NCBI GenBank assembly: GCA_037976565.1
Contig: CP137682.1
Location: forward strand, 26,045,298-26,109,297
From: Mesocentrotus franciscanus
Lineage: Eukaryota > Echinodermata > Echinoidea > Camarodonta > Strongylocentrotidae
Reading direction: 5' to 3'
Length of the DNA: 64,000 nucleotides
Position numbers and translations under genes: made by a program. This document shows, piece by piece, positions 20,988 to 33,284 of this stretch. Under the pieces are notes generated by a model. It made no database searches and had not been told where the DNA came from. It saw nothing but the letters and a program-made list of their open reading frames with translations. Numbering within the stretch: the stretch's first letter is position 1; the number at the start of each line of letters is the position of its first letter.

Positions 20988-21791
20988 TACCGTGTGAGTC
21001 AAAAAAAGTTTACACTCAGAAAATTGTCATTTATTTTAAAAGTCAGCTATGAACGACAGGTTATCATCCATGTTTTAAAAAAGTGTTATATCCCGAATCG
21101 TTTGGTATTATTTGTGTGTGGTATGTGTTCACGCTTGGATGAACATAAGGCATTGTTTGCGAGAGTACAAAAAATCGACTTGCGTATTTAAGTGAGAGAA
21201 TGAATTGAATGTATCAAATGAGATGCATTACATATGCTTTTTTCAGAAGTCACATACACACACTCACATAGTACATTAAGATGCAGACTGACCGAGTCCT
21301 TTTGGGGAAACAATTCATTGTGATGTTAATGCACCAAACTTTCATCATGGCATTATGATTTAATTGTAATTCCATTTTATATTAAATGGGAAATTTGAGA
21401 TTTTACAGACATGTTTATTACGTAATAATGACTTGACTGACTGAGTGTACGTGACTCTGTGTGTGTTTTGATATGTGTGGCATGATTAATTTTGTTAGGG
21501 ATGTTTTTGATCTTCAAAGACCGAATTGATACCCAAATTCAAATTGTTTTATTCAAACATCACAATAATAGACATCACTTTGGCGCAAGTCGATTTTGCA
21601 CTCTCTTTTAATAAACAATGTCTCCTGTTCATCCAAGCGTGACCACATACCACGTAAAAATGACACCAAATGATTTGTATGTGTATAAAACACTCTTCCT
21701 TAAGATGTATAAGAATTTACTGTTCATAAATGATTTTCAAAACAATTAGCAATTTTCTAGGTGTAAACTTTATTTTTTGACTCACACGGTA
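20988..21791. mobile_element. Non-autonomous Tc1/mariner-type transposon with ~200-bp TIRs
   Basis: Ends are 'ccgtgtgagtcaaaaaaagt' and the inverted 'actttattttttgactcaca' with 'cgg', flanked on both sides by TA, the target-site duplication typical of this superfamily. The inverted similarity extends about 200 bp inward, to 'aaaatcgacttgcg' and 'cgcaagtcgatttt'. The middle (about 21190-21585) is unique and has no transposase frame. It lies in the intron between the EGF and CTLD exons. Confidence 0.8.
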
Positions 21792-22687
21792 TAGTTTTGT
21801 GCATGGTACATGTACAACTTCAACAGGTGTCAGGCTGCGCCCATGTCATGCTAAAGGGCATCACAACATGCCAAGAATATCTTCATGTGTATATCTCTTG
21901 TATATTTTCGTAAAGAATATTATGCACTAAAGGGCAGGAATACATCTCATTTTTTCAGAATACCTACACTTATTCTTTAGGGTGAGATTTTCTTTAACTG
22001 TTACCATGTTTTATCAATGTACGGGGATTTTCTGTGAAGGAAAATATAAACTTCTTTGTTTGTAATACATGTAACACTTTTTTCTTATTCATAAGTTTAG
22101 CCGGTTATTACAAACAAAAACGTTTAAACGTAGTCAGTTGTTATATTGTTTCCTTCCTCAAGTTTAAAAATGACAAAAACCTTAAGATAGGCGTGTATTT
22201 GTTTATGGCAGTGTCTCGTTATATGTTTGTTTATACTTTGCTTTATTGTATGTTTCTAATTTATTAATATATATCATATACATTTATAGCAGCCTCAAGT
22301 CCCTGTCCACAAGAAATGCACTTCTTCAACGACAGTTGTTACCAGTCTGTTCGCTAGTGGGAAGAATTTAAGATAAAACGTGCCGTGTGCGGTTTACGCT
22401 ATAACGGCACTAAACCATCTCGACACCATTTGGTGTCGGTCAAGGGTGACGAAGAAAATGAATTCATCCGTTCTTTGTGGCTTTCAGAGATAAGTATAAA
22501 CGGCTCTTTACAGTCTATTCACTTGAAATCAGGTGTTTTCAAAAAGCGTCTTTCTGCTAGTTCCACACGATACGTCATTTGCCGAAACATGGACGTATCA
22601 GCGACTTGCACTGTCTGTGTCGCGAAAATGGAGAGTGATATCGTACGAAAAATGAATTCAAAATAAACAGTACACACCAGAGCATTT

Positions 22688-22853
22688 TGAGAGAGATAGT
22701 TATGACATGCACACACGTACTCGGTCAAAGGTCAATCTATGGAGCTAAATATAGTTCCCTCCCATAGAGATTGTATGTGGGAGGAAACTATTTGGAGCTC
22801 TATGAATTGACATTTGATCGCACAGGTGTGCGCATGTCACAACTATCTCTCTC
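22688..22853. mobile_element. 166-bp palindromic MITE
   Basis: Arms 'gagagagatagttatgacat' and 'atgtcacaactatctctctc' flank an inner pair 'ggtcaat' and 'attgacat' and a core 'tccctcccat...gtgggagga'. It lies in the intron between CTLD exons b and c. Confidence 0.75.
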
Positions 22854-23757
22854 AATACGATACACGCTATACAGATATTGATTGGTAGGATGTGTATTGT
22901 GTAATATAACATTTTTGGATAGAAGGAAGTTATATTTTCCCAAGGGGTTATATTAATTCGAAGCCGTACTTTTCCATATAAAATGAAGGATAATTGCGAT
23001 CTCATGCCTTGTTTTTTTTAATTTTTCTCGAGCCATCCAGCTTTCCCCGTCAAATGTGCGCGGGTAATTAAAGCATTGCAAACAAAGGGTAGGCGTTAGT
23101 GTGCGCAGGGTTGCTTGGATACGGTATGAAGCAACATATGCATATTTGACCAGGTAGTCACTATAACATCGAAAATGACCAGGAGTGAAATATGCTAATA
23201 ACGATCTTGGCTGTGGACCAATCAAAACTTTGTATTTGTAATAACTATCCAATATATATTGCGTTAACAAACGGGCGCATGCAGTCATTATTCATATGCT
23301 TGAAAAGCGTAATCAATAAGGAAATAAATAAAATGACCCCTCGTGTGCAAAAGTTATATAAAAATTACTTTCCTTAAAAATGACGTGAGTTGTAACTTTT
23401 CTATGACCATTTCGACGAATCTGCCCAGGGGGACAAATGTTTGGATTACGCAATACGTACGTCATTGTCATGTTTTCTCATTTGATAGGTGATGCACAAG
23501 GGCTATTAATTGAAATTGTTTTTAAGTTGATTTTTTCGGAAGTAGTTGCACTCGTGTTATTACATAAATACTGAATGTATCTTCAATTTATAAAAATATG
23601 AACCAACGAATTCAAAATTTATGGCCATGCATACCTTGCCAATGAATGAAATCAAGGGTGTATCCCCCCGTTTATTTTTCCTTTTCCTTCTATAAGGCGA
23701 TTTTTCCGTTTTTATAGTTTACCTGCTAGTGTAAGAATAGGCCTGAAATGTTAACAG

Positions 23758-23781
23758 TGGTCTCTCTCTCTCTCTCTCTCT
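23758..23781 (+). repeat. (TC)n run, polypyrimidine tract before CTLD exon c
   Basis: About twelve TC dinucleotides, ten bases before the 'ccag' acceptor candidate at 23792. It could serve as an unusually long polypyrimidine tract. Confidence 0.7.
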
Positions 23782-24251
23782 TGATATACCAGGTTCGTGT
23801 CCAAGAATCCGAACTCTGGATTGGCCAGTACAATAACGACATTCACAACGAACCTATGGCCTTGGTCCATTGGACTCCCATCGATTACACCTGTTTTGCA
23901 CCCGGCCAACTTGACTCCAAGAAGCAAGGAACTGTGTGTGTCTATCGTAGGTACGACCTTGCTTCCGGTCATGACACGCTTGATAGGCCCTCAGGACGCT
24001 GGTACATCAGTGAGTGTAAAACGACTGCGTAATATTTGTGCAATGTGTGACCCTCGGTCAAGTTGAATCGAAATGATTTTATTTTTTTCTGCAACATAGG
24101 CCTAGTAATCAAATTACATTTCAGCAAAACAACATATGCGAAAAACATGTATAACATTTTTTTTGACGTGTACACAATATGATAATAAGCGAAATGTAAC
24201 TGATAACACACTACCAAGAATTATTCACTAAGAAATCTGCAGATATCACAG

Positions 24252-24345
24252 TAAGTGCTTGATTGATTGATTGATTGATTTTATTCGCCAAGCCTCCAAC
24301 ATACAACAAAATAAAAGATTATTATCGATATTAGGCTTCCAAGGA
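24252..24345 (-). mobile_element. Probable LINE 3' tail
   Basis: On the minus strand this reads 'aataaaatcaatcaatcaat' with 'caagc' at the end, a tetranucleotide tail typical of CR1/L2/RTE-type LINEs. No reverse-transcriptase sequence is left. Confidence 0.35.
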
Positions 24346-24370
24346 GTACAATAAATCAGTGTATTCAATG

Positions 24371-24690
24371 GGTGGTATTCCGATAGCGCGTACTAAGTTA
24401 AGCCTGGCTTAACTTAGTCCACACTTTTATGGAGTTCCTGTTGCCAACTCATTTACCCTGTACAGATTATTTTAATCCTGCAATGAAAAGTTTCCAAAAA
24501 TCAATTTTGCAATTAAATGGGAAGAAAAAGATAATATGATTATGATCTGAATTTCAATAAAGTCCTTGGTAGATTATATTTGTCATGAATATTGAAGGAG
24601 GAAGATGAAGCCTAGCATTTCATAGAAGTGTGAACTAAAATTCTTGTTTAGTCTGGACTTAGTCCCGGCTTAACTTATGAGAATAGCACC
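24371..24690. mobile_element. 320-bp TIR element
   Basis: The left terminus 'ggtggtattccgatagcgcg' plus 'taagttaagcctgg' is answered by 'cccggcttaacttatgagaa' plus 'tagcacc'. Inner copies of 'gacttagt' add sub-terminal inverted repeats. It is followed at 24710-24760 by a small hairpin ('cccggatgac' and 'gtcatccggg'). Confidence 0.65.
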
Positions 24691-24946
24691 AAATATCTTT
24701 AGCGCAGTACCCGGATGACCGACCAATATTGTTTTCGTATTGCTCAGTCATCCGGGAACTTCAACAACATTAGACGCGCGCAAGGCATGGTACGCTTATT
24801 TTGCGCTAATTTTTAAACAATGGATTATGTAAATGAGGTTTAAACCATGGGTTAAGTTAAACCTCCTTTGTGAATTCGGGCCAAAGCCATATTTACCGAG
24901 TTAAGTACAAATTTTGTTATTTCGCTAGTCAGATAGCTAATAGTTA

Positions 24947-25098
24947 ATAATAATAATATTGTATGGCTTTGTTTTCGTGTGATACAAGAAAATATTGCTC
25001 TCGCTAAGACAATATTAGACTCGTCTTTGACGCGTCCAATATTTTCATAGCTTGAGCAATATATTCTTGTATCACACTCAAAGCCATCCAATATTATA
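24947..25098. mobile_element. 150-bp palindromic MITE
   Basis: The arm 'caatattgtatggctttgtt' with 'gtgtgatacaagaa' is answered by 'cttgtatcacactcaaagcc' with 'atccaatatt'. The loop region holds 'gctctcgctaagacaatatt' and 'cgcgtccaatatt', a second inverted pair. Confidence 0.75.
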
Positions 25099-25099
25099 T

Positions 25100-26380
25100 A
25101 AATAACAGATCAAAATTAAGTCAGCTTGAACAGGATAGCGTGAAAGCCTGGGGTGGGGAGGGGTGGGCTTGATGATTTAACAAAAATAACAAAAACTGGT
25201 GATGGTGATGATGTTGATGATAATGTCAATTAGATTGGGCAATTGGTACTACACATCATTGGTCGATCCTACTGATAGCGGTCCTATGCATGTATTACAC
25301 TTAAATATTTGGAATGGTATATAGAGCCAATTCATTGCTTTGGTGACGATTTACATTCACCTAAAATTAAATTAAATCATAATAATATAGTTGGGAGAAT
25401 TTAGGAATCGATCAGATCGGTTTTCCCCATTGTTATCATTAATAATGGTCTGTTTTCACTCACACTTTCAGATTATCTTTAATTGTACATCTAGCATCGA
25501 GGTCACTACCTCAGCACCATTTCTCTCATCTGAACAATGTTACCAAGTCCCTTTAAATCGAGAAAAGTTGACCTAGCATTTTGCCTGACATAACTGGTCA
25601 TGTACATATTTCTTCTAAAAATTTACAAATGACGCTTCAAAATCTCATGGGCCATTTTAATACACTAATTGTTTACTGTTTATACATTAGAAATTTCTTA
25701 TATTTTTAAATCCTCAGATCTCCTGCTTGTTTGCATTGTAATATCAATGCGTAAGATGATGATTCTAGAATACACTTAATATTAACATATATATATATAT
25801 ATATGGTTGAAATATTGTTTTAAAATCTCAAAATAGATGTTGCCATCAACTCGCAAAAATCCTTCTTTTTGTGGTAGAATTTGTGAACCAATTTCGATGT
25901 AATAACCTGAATACTTCTTGTAAAATAAGTACACTATGCTGAGTTACCATGCATGGGTTTGAGTCAACTTTGCTAAGAAATACTTCAAATGTGTAGCATT
26001 AAGACAGAGCCACTGGTAATTGATACACAATACCCTTAAACGTATCAATTTTTTCAAAAATACTTTAAAAATTCGCCTTTAAGATCACAAGAATGTCAGT
26101 AGCGGAATTATTTATCAAGACAATATGAGGTATCATTTGTCCTTTAACTTTTCGATAAAATTAATCCAACTCTTTAACATACCGGTATTGCGTATTACCT
26201 AGTACAGTCATTACAAATCTGCCCTATTTCTTAGAATTAAGAAAATAGTCGAAAAAATCTGTCTTCTCAAAGAGAATGTTACACCATTTTAACAGAGTAG
26301 TCTGGGCTTTTACTTCATGTGGATTTTTAAAAAAAGTTTGGAAAGCCAAGTTTGATTGATTATATCTCTCTTGTTATGGC
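25100..26380. other. Unassigned AT-rich DNA
   Basis: Contains a short (TA)n run near 25787-25804 and a (GATGAT)-like patch near 25200. No gene recognised. Confidence 0.45.
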
Positions 26381-26735
26381 ATAAACATCGCTGTGTTTAG
26401 TATCATTAGAAAGTGTGTTTATTTCTCTTTAAAGAAATTCAGTCATGGAATGTGCAATACATCAGAATAAGGGATAATGTCAAAAGTGAAAAGTTGCAAA
26501 ATTACACTGGTAAGCTGGTATTGGTATGCAGTGCACTAGACAGCAGCCCTACACTCTTCAAAGAAAGAAGAATGCACAGCCGAACAAGATCATTGCCCTT
26601 TTCACTTCCAACGTTTGACTTTGTCCTTTATCTTGATGTACGGCATATTCCATGAATAAAAAGTCGTAAAAATATGGTATCATTTTAGAGGGGAATAAAC
26701 ACACTTTCTGATACTAAACATAGCGATGATTATTC
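26381..26735. mobile_element. 355-bp TIR element
   Basis: The left 'catcgctgtgtttagtatca' with 'gaaagtgtgtttattt' is answered by 'aataaacacactttctgata' with 'ctaaacatagcgatg'. Arms are about 50 bp. No coding capacity. Confidence 0.7.
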
Positions 26736-26739
26736 CTCA

Positions 26740-28735
26740 ACAAAAATAGATATTATCAATTAAACTTGAGTTTCTAAACTTTTTGAGGGGTTTAGATGAT
26801 TTCCAATATTTATGCATAAGCTACGAAATACTTGGCGGTAGTGTAATGTCAATTGTTATACCTTTCTTTTAACTTAATTGGCATATTTATTCTGCGATTC
26901 ATTAAACATAGATGTGTATTTGAATTCGTATTTGTGTTTGTATTTGTCTTTATTAGAAAAACTTTATCCACATGGTACATGATTATTGCATTTTACCAAA
27001 ATAAGTATAATTTTGTTTAATATTAAAAATCGTGTAAAAGATACATGGGGGAAATGTAAGTTATTGCATAATGATATGCATTGTTTCAAATTAATTTTAA
27101 TTTTATAAAAAGAGGGCCAACGGTAATTCATATGATATCAATGGTATTGACGTTCTTGTTACGAACCTTATTAATATTCATAATATTTGGTTTCAAATTG
27201 AGCATGTGTCATATGAAAATGTACCTTCCTGATTAATAAACAAATTTTGGCAAATAATTTATGTGTAAATCTGATATAATTAAATGAATAAATCTAATGA
27301 TTTCAAGTTCTCATGTCATAATAAGCCAGTTCATAGTTGCAGTCTGAGCATGAGCAGATAAAGGTCATTGCAGACCAAATTGTGAAATACACGGATAAAA
27401 AATATAGGATACGTGCTCATGAAAGTTATGTAATCATTATTCATTTATGCACAAGCAGTCCGCTCCATGATACACAGGTGGAAGTATTCTTTGAAAAGTG
27501 GAAACAAAGGCTATTTATGTAGGACCTCCATCGCTGTAGGAGTGATTATTTCAAATGTACAAAGTGGGACCTCTTCATGTTTTGAAGATCTGTGAATATT
27601 CGGAGTCATGTGAGACATGTGCTAACCGTGAACTGGTCTATTCTTAGAATGAAATCGTAACCTATACTAAACGTTGTCTAGTACAATACATAAACATTGA
27701 TATATGTAGCAAATAATAAGAAGAAAGGGAATCGATACACTGTACATACTCTAATTTTAAAAGCTATTTGCCAATTAAAAAATACCTTGAAGGATTTGCA
27801 TTTTAATTTAGTACGGTTTATTTCCATATTTCACATTTCACGTTTACTTACAAATTGTCAGTTTTGTTTACAATAAATGTAATAATAAGAATAATACATA
27901 CGGATATGTATTTTAAATAAACATACGTATATAAAACAAACTACATCAATTTGGTTTGCTTGTCGTTAGTTAGTTGTAAATCAAGGACAAATGAAAATTG
28001 GATATGACGATATGATGTAGGCCATTAAAAGCAAAGCTCGTTGGTCGTAAGCCCTAGAGGGTAGTACATCATTGTATTTGTTTGTGTGACCAGTCCGAGA
28101 ACCTTCTGATTTTGTTGTTTGTAATAGTAGTGCTGGTGATTGTTGCGAACGTTATTCGCCTTGTTCTAAAAAAACATGACGTCCTGTAAGAGAAAGAATA
28201 ACAGATGATATAGTACAGTAGGGTTCGTTATGACATTTCAGCTGTATGACGCGGGTCGGGGATATATTTTTGCTTAAATCATCCATCATTCAATTATCCT
28301 TAATTAAAACAGATATATGAATCATGAATACACTTCTCTAAAATCCTAGAAAAATTTGAGAGAAAAAAAATCACAGCGATTTTCAGATTTTCATAATTAA
28401 AAAGAGAATACCTTCTTCTTCTTTGCTATTTAGGCCAGATTACAAACACGCATCATATTTCATTTTCCTTCCAGTGTATTTGAAACATTAGCATCATTAA
28501 AGTTTGGTTTAAAAATTCTCTAAGATAAAAAGCAACTCACAATCAAGAATGTAATGGCAAGGAGTACAGTTTTGGTTTTCAGATCCAGGTCTGCTGGAAC
28601 TATGATTAAAAAATAAAATATGCAAGTAATTTCCCAGATTCAATATTAAAGCATTGGGCGGTATGAATGACAATGTAATGGTGTTCTGAGAGAAGGGAGT
28701 GTGAAATTATTCTCTTATCTAATCCATCTTTCTGA
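26740..28735. other. Unassigned AT-rich DNA
   Basis: No gene, RNA or repeat family recognised. Confidence 0.45.
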
Positions 28736-28739
28736 ACCT

Positions 28740-29075
28740 TTTCCTCTTGCTATATCCCATCTATCTATCTATCTACATGCATATATGTGTATGTGCGCGC
28801 GCGCGTGTGTGTGTATCCTTATCCGTTTCTTTCCCCATTTCTCTCTTTTCCTTGCATTCAATCTCCCCCTTTCTCTCACCGTTTCTGCCCCTTTCCCCCT
28901 CTCTCTCTGTCTCTCTCTCCTCTCTCTCGTCTGTTTATCTATGTCCTCTCTTTTTTCTCGGCCCCTCCTTTTCTTACACACTGTCACTGACGTTCTCTCT
29001 ATCTCTCTTCCAGTCTTTCTCTCTCCAACTCCCCCCTCTCTCTCTCTCTCTGTTTCCTTTTCCCTATTTTTGTTC
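28740..29075 (+). repeat. Microsatellite cluster (TCTA)n, (GC)n/(GT)n, (CT)n
   Basis: 'atctatctatctatc' and 'gcgcgcgcgtgtgtgtg' are followed by 250 bp of CT-rich sequence. The Ser/Leu-rich open frames in several registers here are compositional. Confidence 0.85.
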
Positions 29076-29079
29076 TATC

Positions 29080-29537
29080 CAGTATAGCCTATGTATACAT
29101 CCTACATATACTTTTTTTTTCAATGATTTTGCTTTTTATTTCATTTAATATCAAAACAATACAAACAATTCTTTAAAATGGTTCTCTTTCATCATAATAA
29201 CATAATTTTAATAACTTAATACGTGTAAACTTCATAAATAACGATCGAAAATAAATTGAATGAAATCAGTTATAATATGTGACAAATTATATTGCCCTCC
29301 CGTAATACTCAACCCCAAACAAAAAACCACTAACATCTGCAACTTACTCATCCTCACACGTACACCCCCACACACTCACACATTCACACACATGCACTCA
29401 TTATAAATATTAGAAATGTAGAGTGTGTTGATGAATGTCAAAAGGGTTCTCAAAGTTTGTTCCTATTCATATAAACATGTACATACATGTATAAGTAATA
29501 CTAACAAAATGGATAAAAAAAAATAACACAAAGTGAC
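29080..29537. other. Unassigned AT-rich flank of the DIRS element
   Basis: A (CACA)-rich patch near 29355-29395 is the only feature seen. Confidence 0.4.
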
Positions 29538-29582
29538 AATCAGAAAAATCAGAACTGATTTTATTATTTACTATATAAATCT

Positions 29583-29740
29583 ATGTATCTACCTATTATT
29601 TGCTAGTTTATCCAAACTACGCCACCATCGAGAACTCTTTAAAAACGTCACACTCGCGCATGCCCAACCCCCCGTACATCGCCTTCCCATAATTCCCATA
29701 ATTCCCGTGCGCACCGCACGCCCGCCATTCATCCTCTTTC
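29583..29740. repeat. DIRS inverted terminal repeat, low-coordinate end
   Basis: Matches 35654-35800 inverted, from 'tatctacctattatttgcta' through 'ccaccatcgagaactcttta' to 'ccgccattcatcctctttc'. It has one extra 'cataattcc' unit relative to the other copy. The GC-rich inner part may hold the element's promoter; no motif is identifiable. Confidence 0.88.
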
Positions 29741-29804
29741 ACGAGCCTCCAAAGACAAAGCTTCGGACATGTTGCCCGCAAGGAGAGGGGACGGAGGGAG
29801 GGAC

Positions 29805-29902
29805 ATAGGTAGATACATAGATTTATATAGTAAATAATAAAATCAGTTCTGATTTTTCTGATTTACCACAATAAATCAATGTATCTACCTATTATTTGCT
29901 AG
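29805..29902. repeat. DIRS internal complementary region
   Basis: Its first half 'ataggtagatacatagattt' onward is the inverted copy of the outer left end (29538-29595). Its second half 'taccacaataaatcaatgta' onward is the inverted copy of the outer right end (35775-35820). The two meet at a single shared AAT. This is the junction that a circular intermediate of the element would have. Confidence 0.85.
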
Positions 29903-30560
29903 ACCAGCACATACACGAACCGGGAGGCATGTCCCGAACGAGAAGGAGATTACTGGGGAACAATGGCAGCCGAAGCCGCCCGCAGGGACGCAGTTGCAAA
30001 CAACCCCTCCCCAGAGGACGTCCCGAAGATAAAAGACGTAAAGGAATTGGGAGACCGCCAAAGGGTCATCCAAACCCACTCCCTGGAACAACGCCCAGGA
30101 AGTACTGATACTTCTGGTATCATGGGCCCTGGTCCTGCACTCAGCGAGCAGGGCCCCATGACCCGCCGTCTGATCAGCGTCCACTATCCATCTGGAGATG
30201 GATTCTCGAGACGCAGGGGAAAAGGGCTCCCGCGAAATGAGGAACAACTGGTCACCTTTTCGCTGAACCTTAGTTCTAACTAAATACCACTTGAGTGCCC
30301 TGAAGGGGCACCAAACCTTGTCCTCCGCGACCGAGGAGAATTCCTCAGGAAGAATGAGGAAAAACCTCCACCAGCAGTCCGGAGGACGCCGACTTATTCT
30401 TGGCAACGAAGGAAGGCCGTAGGGCCAGCCGAACTCCCCGCCTCTCCCACCTGATGTGGCCTGGGGAGGTAGACAGCGCAAGGAGCGTACTCCTCCGCTG
30501 TCCGGAAGCTATTGATTCATCGTCAAGCGAATAAGTGAGGCCTTAGACAAAGGCCCAAAG
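29903..30560 (-). pseudogene. Tyrosine recombinase of the DIRS element, broken
   Basis: The minus-strand frame reads VWCPFRALKWYLVRTK, then LFLISREPFSPASRESISRW, then an AHDTRSISTSWALFQGV block and finally FYLRDV. This is the C-terminal catalytic half of DIRS recombinases: a box-II-like H-x-x-R (in AHDTRS) and the tyrosine in FYLRDV. The 5' side (30480-30560 and beyond) carries matching fragments in other frames, so several frameshifts and stops separate the pieces. The enzyme would integrate circular cDNA without duplicating the target. Not functional. Confidence 0.8.
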
Positions 30561-33284
30561 GGAAGCTTTGCCAAAGCGTCCAAAACCTTCGGAAGGCTCA
30601 AGCAGGAGCCAGCTTCGGGATAGCTGGCCGCTGCAGAAGGAACGCAGTAACTTGGACAAGAAATGGGAGATAAACCACCGAGCCGCCCGGAAAACCCGAC
30701 ACGAGTGGCTGCGAGGGCCGAACGGTAACCACGAAAAGTGTAAAGGACTTTTCAGCCATGACACCTACCGTGGTCTACGGGTGAGACCCCAAGGTCTTCA
30801 CACCAAATGGAGCAGGGCTCCAAACGAGGGTTGTAAAGGGCCCTCGTGGGATCCCTACGATTCTAGACTATAAACTGCGAGGCTCTCTCAGAGAGTCCAG
30901 AAGTCATAGCGTCCTCCCGACACCGGCCCGGGTGAGAGAGTAGGCACCGTGGGACAATGACGGAGAATCCCCGACAGAGGCTTGGACCACAGGTCCGGTC
31001 TCAGCGGGAGAGGGGCAGATGTCCGCAACAAAACGGACAGAAAACTCGAAACACTGACTGAAACAAGCCGGAAACGGGGAACCCGCCGGGGGGCCCGTTG
31101 CCCTAAACATCAGCGACTCTGATTACCCTTAAGGTGAGCTGGGGAATTGTGCCCAGCCTCTCAGAGGTCGAGTTCGGTAAGACGGACTCCAACCTAAAGC
31201 GGGTACCGGCTTACACCAGACAAACGTAACTGGGCTTCAGACCGGACAGGCGGGACCAGGGTAAACCCTGTCGCCCACCAAAATGCTTCTACACAACGAG
31301 AAGCCCAGTCTGAACGGTTGGAGAGAAGGCAGGCTGAGATCTGAAAATCACCACGGCCCTCTCCGTCTAAGTCACAGTCGGAGACTGGATATTAGAAGGC
31401 TACAATAGTCCTCATAAAATACCAACTACAAACTTCTTACCCCTCGCCGAAGCGTCGGGTGACGAAGTTTGCCCAAGGGCCTTGCTAAAACTGGAAGGTT
31501 TAGCTTAAAAGGCTCAGCATGGTCACCACTATAGACCACGCCTCACCGCATCCGAGACGGCAAGATCTTGGTGCGAAAGGCTTATGTGCATGTGGTCGGG
31601 ACCTTTCTGTTGAGTGGTAAAATCAACCGAAACAACCGCGAGAAAATACCCCAGTCAGACTGACGGGTCAGGAACCCAAAACAGCTGCCGACTTCCTCCT
31701 GGAGGAGCGTCAAGGGCAGCAGGAGCTACAGGCCCAACTCCCACCAACAGGCCGACGGCACATGCTGGAAGGCCAAAGGCAGCACCAGGCAACCGGGCCT
31801 AAAGTGTCTCGGATGTCGGAAGGTGTGACCAGGGCCGGCTCATTGCTAGCCGAGGCACGGGAAGAGGCAGCAACTGAGCCTCCGCCCGAACCCAGGATGC
31901 CTTTCTGGACTACTGGTATCTCCAGTCGCCAAAAGCATCAAAGGGCCGAAGCCCAGCCCGAGCGGCTAGAGAACACACCGACTGAAGTAATACATAACTC
32001 CGTCTTCTCTACCTTTGACCCAGTCAGAAGCTGGACGTCAAAACGCTTGCGCTTCTTACCCGTGGACACGGGAGACGAAGCGAGTATAGCGGTCTTACTA
32101 GACTTCGTAAGTCAGAAATTTAGGCTCAGTGCGACCGGGTCCGACCCGCTCAACTGCGTCAGAGGCTCAACAGTTACAAGACAACGGGAGCCTCTGTGAG
32201 GTCGGGAACTTTGCTTTTCCCTAAAGTGGATCAAACAAAGTTGTGGGTGAAACCAGGGCAACTCGCAACCACACCCATGAGACACAGAGCTTGACCCAAA
32301 GGTGGAGCTCAGTGTGACGCACTCTAAATGACTGGCCGACCCTAGGGTGGTGCCTGTCATAACTAGAAGGGGAGGAGAGTCCCGGAGGGGGACAAATCTC
32401 CAAACTCACAAGATACCTGTCACCGGACTGGTAAAACGCCGTGAGCGGCATTCCCGCGGAGGGAGAAGGGAAGCCTGGGTCGTACCTGGTAGAGGCAGAG
32501 CGAAGGCCTTCAGTAATTAAGACTCTGGAAGAGCCTGCACGTCGGCTGCCAAACCACGAGGGGCTTGGGAGCCGCGCTGACTAGTGACTCAGAGTCACCA
32601 TCCTGACCCTCAAATCAACTACGTGGAGAACCTGGCCCCGAGGGGGCGGGCGCAACCACGATCATTAGTCTACTCGCCAGGCGGTGACCGAGATAGGAGG
32701 GGCAGCTTTGGTCAGGCGGCACCGAGCCGCCGGGAAGACCAAAACCGGGTATCAGACCAGTAAGAGAACAGGGTCCTGAGTATCAGGAACATGTAAACAG
32801 GTCCGGATACTGGAAGGAGAGATCCGAAAGATCGGTCACAATCCAGGTAACTGGTACCCGATCAAGCCACAATGTCGGGACGGGTTCGAACCCGGACAGG
32901 GTTAAACCGGACCGAGGTCCTGGACGCCCATGTCCAAAGAATGGACAGGGCCGACCGCGTACGAGGAAGGCCTATACCACCAGAGGTCGGTCGAGGGGTC
33001 TGGGGGTTTAGCCCTCCGCTTTCCTCCGCAAAGAGCTTCAAGTAATCGAGAGGCTCAGCATGCTTGATGGCAACGGAGAAGGGTTGGCGTCTTAAAATGA
33101 GGCCGTACCCCTCCCCCAGCCGTAGTGTAATGTGTGCCCAAGGCAGACATCGACTAAGAGCGAGACATGACCGAGACATGGCCGGGACATGGCTTTACTC
33201 CACGACCACCCGCGGACGGGGGCAAGAGAGCTAGCAAAGGTGTACGAGGTGCGGCGGACTCACTCGAGTACACCCTCAAACTGA
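30561..33284 (-). other. Degenerate DIRS interior (RT/RNase H region expected)
   Basis: GC-rich, with short open frames on both strands (up to 145 codons) that show no motif I can name. By element order the reverse transcriptase and RNase H should lie here, but frameshifts make them unreadable by eye. Confidence 0.45.

Larger units (their letters stand above)
19295..24050 (+). pseudogene. EGF plus C-type lectin domain gene fragment with two in-frame stops
   Basis: Exon a (19295-19394) encodes one EGF-like module with six Cys in canonical spacing (C-4-C-5-C-8-C-1-C-8-C, including CRNGGTC), donor 'gtaaga'. Exon b (22290-22493) follows acceptor 'tttatag' in matching phase and starts a C-type lectin domain (CPQEMHFFNDSCY, then HHLVSVKGDEENEFIRSLW). 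Exon c (from 23793 or 23806) holds ELWIGQYNND, the diagnostic WIG strand, then VHWTPIDY, FAPGQLD and GRWYISEC. Stops are TAG at 22355-22357 and TAA at 24030-24032. After the second stop the frame still reads YLC, giving the expected last Cys, then TGA at 24048. The Ca-binding triad normally reading QPD is QLD, so sugar binding would be doubtful. Such proteins are secreted or cell-surface recognition molecules. The b-c junction is uncertain: only the acceptor after 'tgtccaag' fits the phase of exon b. No signal-peptide exon found. Confidence 0.75.

Noticed and set aside
28701..29148. Two Ser/Leu-rich open frames of about 130 codons
   Set aside because: They lie on CT-rich simple sequence and overlap in several frames.
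31614..32199. Plus-strand genes of 62 and 145 codons
   Set aside because: They run antisense to the DIRS element in GC-rich DNA where stops are rare.
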